The translations under genes and the position numbers were made by a program. A stretch of 44,652 nucleotides of DNA, taken from a virus. The notes under the pieces were generated by a model. It did not search any database. It saw only the letters and a list, made by a program, of their open reading frames with translations, and was not told the DNA's origin. This document shows, one piece after another, positions 39,569 through 44,652 of the stretch. Position 1 is the first letter of the stretch, and the number at the start of each line of letters is the position of its first letter. Location of the stretch: IMG/VR virus record IMGVR_UViG_3300023219_000191, positions 1 through 44,652 of that record; one strand, written 5' to 3'.

Positions 39569-41149
39569 CTAATCTGTATTATCCTCCTTATCATCTTTAT
39601 TATCATCTTCTTCAATAACCGGATTATCTTCTCTTTCAACTTGTGCCTGTTGATTGTAAATGGAAAAGCTAAATCCATGTTCTTTAAACCATGCAGCATC
39701 ATCGAAAATCTGTTTTTTAACTAAATCTGGATCACGACCAACCTTGCGAACAGCCTCACTCCAAGAAATAAGTCCGTTATCTAACTCCTTAATTGTAACT
39801 GCATTTTCCTTCTGTGCATCTACAACGCTAGGAATCATAGGAGGTATAACAGATTTAAGATTGAAATCAGGAATGCCTCTTAACTTAATGGCATCAATAA
39901 ACCAATCTGTTATTTTACCTAACAAATTATTTACTAGGATCGTCTGTCTGATGGGGTTCAATATATCAAAGCTCTTATTCTCCGCCATACGTGACGTTGA
40001 AAAATTTACATTCTTGTAATCCCCGCTAAGTGCATAGTAAGGTATACGAAGTCCTGCGGCGATACGTTCTAAATTTATCTTAGTGAAAGTATCAAAACCA
40101 GAACTAGCAGCTGGACTAGAAAATGTCACAGTTTCACCTTCTCTGGTATGGTAAAAAGTAGCAGGTGACATTTTAGCATCAATAATACCAGAACCATCAC
40201 TACGCTCTGTTGCACCTGGCATGCGGTCTTTATCACCTCCTTGTATAACCCCTACAAAAAGGCTAGCAACCGCTTGTCGTGACAGTTCACTAGATTGGGC
40301 CTTACCTAAATCTCGTAATGTAAGCATTATTGTGGCTAACCAACTTACACCTCTTAATTGACCTGGCCTGAAGTCTTCTTTTAGATGGACTATATCCTTC
40401 ATAAGAATATCAATAGATTGACCATGAAAATTATAACCATTTGGATTATTTGTGTACAACCTAATAGAAACTGGTTGATTAACATCTAGGTCAACATTTA
40501 TTCCATCAAATCTATCTGTAAAATTATCTTCGTTATCGTTTATTAAATCAGCCTCAATTAGCTGTAACTGTAAAGGAACTGCTAATTCATTATTAGCCAC
40601 TATATGTTTTCTAATTAAAGATTCACCATTAGTGATCATAGAAATTGTCGAAATCTTAATTAACTCATCAAAACTATGTTTTCCTAAAAAATCAGAATGT
40701 TCGGCAAACTCATCCCAAAGCGCATTAATCATAGACTCATATCTCTCAATAGATGTTCTCTTAGGTTCTGAAAGAAGTAGCCTTATCCTATCCGAAAGTG
40801 TTGCTGTGTCCCTTAACCGCTTAATCATAGATTCTGTAATAGTAAAACCTCTGTCAACCATGAAACGTGGTTGCAAACCCTGACGGGAAATTAAACGACT
40901 AGCCAAAATATGAATACCAGCATTGGCAAACTCGTTGTCACGTTGCAAAGCACGTGCGCGAGCGCGTAGTTGTGATAAAGTCATCGCGGGTGCAGCTAAG
41001 AGTGGGCTTGAAGTGGTTGCATTAAAATCGCTATATCTTGGTCCCATAGAGGCTGCGGCATAACTTCTATGATTACGCCATAGGTCATACTCCGGATTAG
41101 ATGTACGTTCTGGTTTTATAAGTTTCAAAAAGTTGGATAAAATTTTCAT
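39569..41149 (-). CDS. Portal protein, lambda B-like (526 aa)
   Basis: Lambda-family portal signatures: WRNHRSYAAASMGPRYSDFN near the start, then LRARARALQRDNEFANAGIH, VHLKEDFRPGQLRGVSWLA and ERIAAGLRIPYYALSGDYKN with NFSTSRMAENKSF. Twelve copies form the vertex ring through which DNA is packed. The C-terminal ~25 residues are very acidic (EEDDNKDDKEDNTD). It follows the gpW-like gene by five bases and precedes the endolysin gene. Length matches the family. Confidence 0.92.
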   Translation of the reverse strand: MKILSNFLKLIKPERTSNPEYDLWRNHRSYAAASMGPRYSDFNATTSSPLLAAPAMTLSQLRARARALQRDNEFANAGIHILASRLISRQGLQPRFMVDRGFTITESMIKRLRDTATLSDRIRLLLSEPKRTSIERYESMINALWDEFAEHSDFLGKHSFDELIKISTISMITNGESLIRKHIVANNELAVPLQLQLIEADLINDNEDNFTDRFDGINVDLDVNQPVSIRLYTNNPNGYNFHGQSIDILMKDIVHLKEDFRPGQLRGVSWLATIMLTLRDLGKAQSSELSRQAVASLFVGVIQGGDKDRMPGATERSDGSGIIDAKMSPATFYHTREGETVTFSSPAASSGFDTFTKINLERIAAGLRIPYYALSGDYKNVNFSTSRMAENKSFDILNPIRQTILVNNLLGKITDWFIDAIKLRGIPDFNLKSVIPPMIPSVVDAQKENAVTIKELDNGLISWSEAVRKVGRDPDLVKKQIFDDAAWFKEHGFSFSIYNQQAQVEREDNPVIEEDDNKDDKEDNTD

Positions 41150-41154
41150 AACTA

Positions 41155-41379
41155 TTAATTACCTGTATCTGTATTAGCATTAATAGAAACAAACCCACTA
41201 TTTGTATTGTCATCAAGTCCTAGCTTTTCCCGCATCCATGCTATATGTTTTCGCATTTCATCTAAAGATGCAAAAGAAATTGAAACGCCATCTTCCATTG
41301 TTGCACTTGTAAGACCTTTAGCGGAACTATTCTCCAATCGGAGAATATCGGTTATCGTAAAACCATATTCTAAAGCCAT
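41155..41379 (-). CDS. gpW-like head-tail joining protein (74 aa)
   Basis: Small protein between terminase and portal, as lambda W is. Residues 1-50 (ITDILRLENSSAKGLTSATM, DGVSISFASLDEMRKHIAWM) fit the gpW plan: helix, two strands around DGxxxxF, helix. gpW fills the channel after DNA packing and helps tail binding. AGGAG lies before ATG. Confidence 0.75.
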   Translation of the reverse strand: MALEYGFTITDILRLENSSAKGLTSATMEDGVSISFASLDEMRKHIAWMREKLGLDDNTNSGFVSINANTDTGN

Positions 41380-41455
41380 TAATCTACTCCTGCATAATAT
41401 AACCGTATTTATCTCTATTCTTCCTCATTATATCATGATTTTATGGTATTCCTAG

Positions 41456-43336
41456 CTATTCATCCCAATTATGTGCATCTCCAAAGTTATCAAAATGATT
41501 TACTTTATCAGATCTAATTCTAATATTTTCTCCAACTTTTCTTTCATCCGAATTTGCAATCCGTAATTGGTTTAAATCAATTTCTTTCTGTTCTAGGAAC
41601 TGATCAATACTCCATTTCCTATAAAGAATATAAATGATTGCTAACACATATACGGTCGTATCAAGATTTTCATTTCTGCCCGAAGGTGCTGTGATGGTCC
41701 ACCGGTATTCGGGCTTACGAGTTCTTGGATTAGGTGTCATTATTTTGGACTCACTACAAAGCTCCATAAACTCCGCAGCTTCCATTTCACCATAATGAAT
41801 GTATTTTGGATTTTTTCCCTTTTTCCTTTCAATTCTCAATCTGGAATAAAAATTCTCTTTAAACAAATCCGTGTCAAGCGTATAAATGGATTTATCACTC
41901 TTAGGTTTAGGATACGTTATAGTCTTGGGATTGTTCTTAATCGCACTACCACGTACGGCCTTAACTTTACTGTCCGGATATCGCCTTTCTTTCTTGATCC
42001 AGTTATATACCGTTTCTGTGTTATAGCCCACATCAATAGCCGTACATGCTATATGTAGTTGCCGGCCGTCCTTAGTCGTGTACGTTTTCTCAATCGCCTT
42101 AGCCAATTGTTTTTGTAAGTCTGGGTGTTCAAAGCGACCACGTATATCAATCACATCAACACACCACATTTCAAAACCTATTCCAATACCATACACAATA
42201 CCTTTTACCCATGTCTCTTGAATGTCAAAAGCACAAACCAATACAATCACACCATCGTTCATGGGGTCATTCAAGCTATAGCTCTCACGGCGGTTATAAA
42301 GCTCTTTGTGGTTCTGTGCTATTTCATGTTCTGAATAAGGCCAGCCGATCCGACCATTAAGAAATGTTCGCTCTTTATTTGCATCTCCCCTTGATGCTAA
42401 ATAATCGGCCACTGTATTAGACCACGGATAAAAAGGAGAATAGAGAACTGAAACATGATAAGACGTTATTGTCGTGCTGGTTGATTCATGCTCACTCACC
42501 CAACGGCCAGCTTGTAACATACTATTATGATGTGAATAATCAATATGACCCTCACAATGCTTACATTCATAATAAACGTCATCTGACTTTTTCCATTTAA
42601 GCTGCTCAAAGACAAGTTCTTGATATGCGCCACAATGATAACAAGGGACATGATACTTATTCTGATCGCCATGCAAATAGTTAGAATAGATATTGCCCGT
42701 GTCCATAATAGGGGAGGATGTCATTAACTCATTACTGTTGAATGAAAAGGTAGCTGTCCTGTTTCTTGCAATCATGATGGGATTTCCCTCACCACCTGCA
42801 TCCTCATCATACCTATCCACTTCATCAAGATAGAGATCACGAATAGCGTCTGATGACAAGTCTGTTGCGACACCACTACCTGCTAAACTCAAAGAGCCGC
42901 CTTTATATAACAAGGTTATTAATGTGCTCTTGTCCTTTGTATCTTCAAATATGTTTTTAATAGCTGGAGAATGTCTGATTTGTGGTTTAATACGCTTCTT
43001 ATTGAACTCTTTAACGAATGTTTTAGTTGGTAATACAAGAAGTTGTGGGCCGGGGTTGTTATATGCCTGATAGAGCATTGCCGTTAAAATTGTCTGAGTC
43101 TTACCAACCTGAGTACTAGTCATTAATACGATTCTTCGTATATCAGGATTTAAAAAATCAGCTAAGGGCTGAACCATATAAGGAGTTCGATTCTGTATAT
43201 CCAATGGTCCACCTTCACTTGTGCTTGAAGTAGGTAATCTTAAATACTTCTTAGCCCAAGCAGGTATCGACAATATCTCTTTTGGCCTAATCAAACTAGC
43301 CATCTCACGTGAGAAATGTAAAAGGTTATTATTCAT
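41456..43336 (-). CDS. Terminase large subunit, GpA-like (626 aa)
   Basis: The packaging ATPase-nuclease. Numbering from an in-frame TTG at 43345: Walker A MTSTQVGKTQ (K82), Walker B DLYLDEVDRY (D174, E175), then HVPCYHCGAYQEL and ECKHCEGHI, a CxxC pair typical of GpA terminases, and the nuclease region beginning CAFDIQETWVKG. It uses ATP to drive DNA into the head and cuts it. The ATG at 43336 is given as the start; TTG 43345 would add three residues. The start overlaps the preceding 67-residue gene. Confidence 0.93.
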   Translation of the reverse strand: MNNNLLHFSREMASLIRPKEILSIPAWAKKYLRLPTSSTSEGGPLDIQNRTPYMVQPLADFLNPDIRRIVLMTSTQVGKTQTILTAMLYQAYNNPGPQLLVLPTKTFVKEFNKKRIKPQIRHSPAIKNIFEDTKDKSTLITLLYKGGSLSLAGSGVATDLSSDAIRDLYLDEVDRYDEDAGGEGNPIMIARNRTATFSFNSNELMTSSPIMDTGNIYSNYLHGDQNKYHVPCYHCGAYQELVFEQLKWKKSDDVYYECKHCEGHIDYSHHNSMLQAGRWVSEHESTSTTITSYHVSVLYSPFYPWSNTVADYLASRGDANKERTFLNGRIGWPYSEHEIAQNHKELYNRRESYSLNDPMNDGVIVLVCAFDIQETWVKGIVYGIGIGFEMWCVDVIDIRGRFEHPDLQKQLAKAIEKTYTTKDGRQLHIACTAIDVGYNTETVYNWIKKERRYPDSKVKAVRGSAIKNNPKTITYPKPKSDKSIYTLDTDLFKENFYSRLRIERKKGKNPKYIHYGEMEAAEFMELCSESKIMTPNPRTRKPEYRWTITAPSGRNENLDTTVYVLAIIYILYRKWSIDQFLEQKEIDLNQLRIANSDERKVGENIRIRSDKVNHFDNFGDAHNWDE

Positions 43337-43532
43337 CCTCTTCAAACGAGAATTGCTGCTTTAACAACTTTTTCACTATTTTATACCGTCTGCTCGAATC
43401 TATTGCGATATTGAATATATCTACCCCTTCCGTGTTGTCTATTCCTCGAACTGTCAAAGCTGCAATAGATAAACCTGTCTCGTTATCAATTAACGTAACA
43501 ATGTCTCCATAACTTACTTTTAAATATAGCAT
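43329..43532 (-). CDS. Small protein between the terminase genes (67 aa)
   Basis: The start at 43532 has GGAG six bases before it, inside the end of the small-terminase gene, and lies one base after that stop. The protein begins MLYLKVSYGDIVTLI and is beta-rich, with VDIFNIAIDSSRRYKIVKK near the end. This order of strands looks faintly like CsrA (GDxI, VxIxxxAP, HREEI), but the RNA-contact motif is absent. Otherwise no family was recognised. It overlaps the start of the large terminase. Confidence 0.55.
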   Translation of the reverse strand: MLYLKVSYGDIVTLIDNETGLSIAALTVRGIDNTEGVDIFNIAIDSSRRYKIVKKLLKQQFSFEEDE

Positions 43533-43533
43533 T

Positions 43534-44163
43534 CTATTCTCCGATTGTTTCTTTCTCACGCACAAAAGAATCTGTACCTTCATCATAAATAAAGCCATTA
43601 GGTGACTCCATTTCTATGCCAATAGGCGTACTCTTATAAGCGTCTAAGGTTATGTCTGCTAGAGCATTTTTTACTATCCTAAGCTCATCAATCAATAGTA
43701 AATATGCCTCTTGGCGGTTCTGACATCCAAGTACTTTAGGAGATAACCTTGAAGGAATATCGTTTAGTGTTGCAAGAAATCTTTGAGTTATGTCTAACAG
43801 ATAATATTTCAAAGGCCCATATTCAATCAATTTAAGTTCAAGTTGTGCGTTTTTCAATTCTGCTGTTTTGGTCTGCTCCTTTTTAAGGTTTTGATTCCAG
43901 TCAGAATCAGCCAATAGTTTAGCCATCTTGTCTTTTACTTTGCTGATTTCCTGTAATTTACGCGCGCTGTAGTATTTAAATATATCAAACAGAGAGTAAA
44001 CAACGGGTTCGTAGTCGGGGTATTTCTCTAAAATGTGCCAGTTACGTATTGTTGTCTCACTTACACTAAACAGCTTAGCAGCGAAACTAAGCGGCACCAG
44101 TGCATTTGTATCTGCACGGAGCAAGGTATCTCTTAACTCGGGAGGTAGCTTCTTACGAGACAT
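43534..44163 (-). CDS. Terminase small subunit, Nu1-like (209 aa)
   Basis: DNA-recognition subunit of the packaging motor. LVPLSFAAKLFSVSETTIRNW (about residues 23-43) is the winged HTH, followed by a long coiled coil (ISKVKDKMAKLLADSDWNQN; KKEQTKTAELKNAQLELKLI) and a C-terminal dimer/large-subunit contact region ending with acidic residues. The start at 44163 has GGAGG eight bases before and overlaps the stop of the HNH remnant (TAATG). An in-frame ATG at 44178 would overlap that ribosome site. A second copy of its coil region lies at 44434-44622. Confidence 0.82.
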   Translation of the reverse strand: MSRKKLPPELRDTLLRADTNALVPLSFAAKLFSVSETTIRNWHILEKYPDYEPVVYSLFDIFKYYSARKLQEISKVKDKMAKLLADSDWNQNLKKEQTKTAELKNAQLELKLIEYGPLKYYLLDITQRFLATLNDIPSRLSPKVLGCQNRQEAYLLLIDELRIVKNALADITLDAYKSTPIGIEMESPNGFIYDEGTDSFVREKETIGE

Positions 44164-44507
44164 TACAAATGCCTCCATGTGCGACGTAATATTATGTCGC
44201 CAATAGTTGTGCGGCTAATGTTGAAACGCTTAGCTAACTGTTTGTAGGAGTAACATCCCAAGGCATACTGCTTACGAATGTCTAAAACATCTTTAGTTTT
44301 TAATTTAGACTTGCCATTATGCTCACCTTTTCTATTTGAGCCAGGTTTTACACAAAGAGGCATGAGGGGAAGGTGTCTTTTGAAATCTATATATTTTTTC
44401 GGTAAAAATAAATCTTTAATTGCTAACCGAAGTCTAATGCATTGTCTGCTTATTATTTGAGGTATCATCATGATAATTTTTTTCCAATTTAAGTTCAAGC
44501 TGTTCAT
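44163..44507 (-). pseudogene. HNH homing endonuclease remnant (C-terminal DNA-binding part)
   Basis: The last ~60 residues (GSNRKGEHNGKSKLKTKDVL, IRKQYALGCYSYKQLAKRFN, TTIGDIILRRTWRHL) match the HTH tail found after the HNH core of phage homing nucleases. The HNH core is missing; the N-terminal ~50 residues look like random coding over the neighbouring fragment, and no ribosome site is visible. It is enclosed by two copies of the small-terminase coil region, so it is probably the scar of a nuclease insertion. A shorter working DNA-binding protein starting near MPLCVKPG remains possible. Confidence 0.6.
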
Positions 44508-44622
44508 TCTTTAATTTAGCCGTCTCAGTCTGTTCATATTTTAAAATTTTCTCCCAGTCACATTCGTCTCCAAGTAACTTAGCCATCTTCGCTTTTACTT
44601 TTTTTATTCGCGGTATCTTCAT
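44434..44622 (-). pseudogene. Duplicated small-terminase coil fragment (62 aa)
   Basis: KVKAKMAKLLGDECDWEKIL and KYEQTETAKLKNEQLELKL parallel KVKDKMAKLLADSDWNQNL and KKEQTKTAELKNAQLELKL of the intact small subunit at 43534-44163. HTH and C-terminal domain are absent; after LELKL the sequence diverges to a stop. GGGGA eight bases before ATG 44622 could still allow translation, so a small dimerising fragment is conceivable. It stands next to the right end of the window, upstream of the HNH remnant. Confidence 0.65.
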
Positions 44623-44652
44623 GACATTTTTCCCCAATTCCGTTTTTATATG

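Noticed and set aside
39660-40019. Forward reading frame of 119 codons opposite the portal gene
   Set aside because: The portal assignment on the reverse strand is secure; the forward frame has no family features.
1-44652. Integrase, CI-like repressor or attachment sites indicating a temperate phage
   Set aside because: None seen on either strand. The small HTH proteins at 316 and 38755 are not sufficient evidence for lysogeny.
44434-44652. Terminal direct repeat matching the left end
   Set aside because: The last ~200 bases show no match to the first ~600 by eye, so circular or terminally redundant ends cannot be claimed.

Overview
The window reads as a nearly complete genome of an AT-rich tailed phage (siphovirus) of a Gram-negative host. 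The morphogenesis genes follow the lambda order: small terminase, large terminase, gpW-like, portal, protease/capsid, decoration proteins, head-tail joining, U/Z/V-like tail proteins, G and GT chaperones, tape measure, M/L/K-like tail-tip proteins, J, fibres. No integrase, CI-type repressor, tRNA, rRNA or CRISPR array was seen. Two Surface_Ag_2/P44-like outer-membrane beta-barrels, an ankyrin protein, a CsrA homologue and a membrane-hairpin protein point to a Gram-negative, possibly intracellular host (Rickettsiales-like or Legionellales-like). The sequence alone does not settle which.

Layout. Positions 1-589 carry a small helix-turn-helix (HTH) gene bracketed by a perfect 67-bp inverted repeat. 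From 649 to 14705 all genes read forward. They comprise a primase/SF3 helicase (649-2970), a run of about fifteen small accessory genes (3087-8409), and a replication/recombination cassette: DUF2800 nuclease, DUF2815 ssDNA-binding protein, family A DNA polymerase, two zinc-ribbon proteins, VRR-NUC nuclease and SNF2-type helicase (8406-14705). A lone forward gene for a membrane-hairpin protein (14777-15724) sits at the early/late junction. From 15748 to the right end almost everything reads in reverse and forms the packaging, head, tail and lysis genes. The one exception is a small forward HTH gene at 38755.

Early and late blocks converge near 15.73 kb and diverge at the window ends. If the molecule is circular or terminally joined, the inverted-repeat element and its HTH gene lie in the divergent control region.

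The most unusual parts are these. (a) A head-fibre system next to the capsid gene: capsid-cement (DUF2190-like) domains occur twice alone and twice as N-terminal anchors of fibres, one with 14 tandem shaft repeats, and the distal domain is also found alone and on a tail fibre. (b) A paralogue of the major tail-tube protein among the early genes, followed by a fresh 70-bp tandem duplication and a decayed further copy. (c) Host-interaction genes inserted in odd places: beta-barrels in the early region and between GT and the tape measure, a CsrA with the key RNA-binding residues, and an ankyrin protein. (d) A lambda-like -1 frameshift site (A AAA AAA) joining G to a T gene. (e) A scar of a duplicated small-terminase segment plus an HNH-nuclease tail at the right end.

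All assignments come from reading motifs and gene order by eye; no database search was run.
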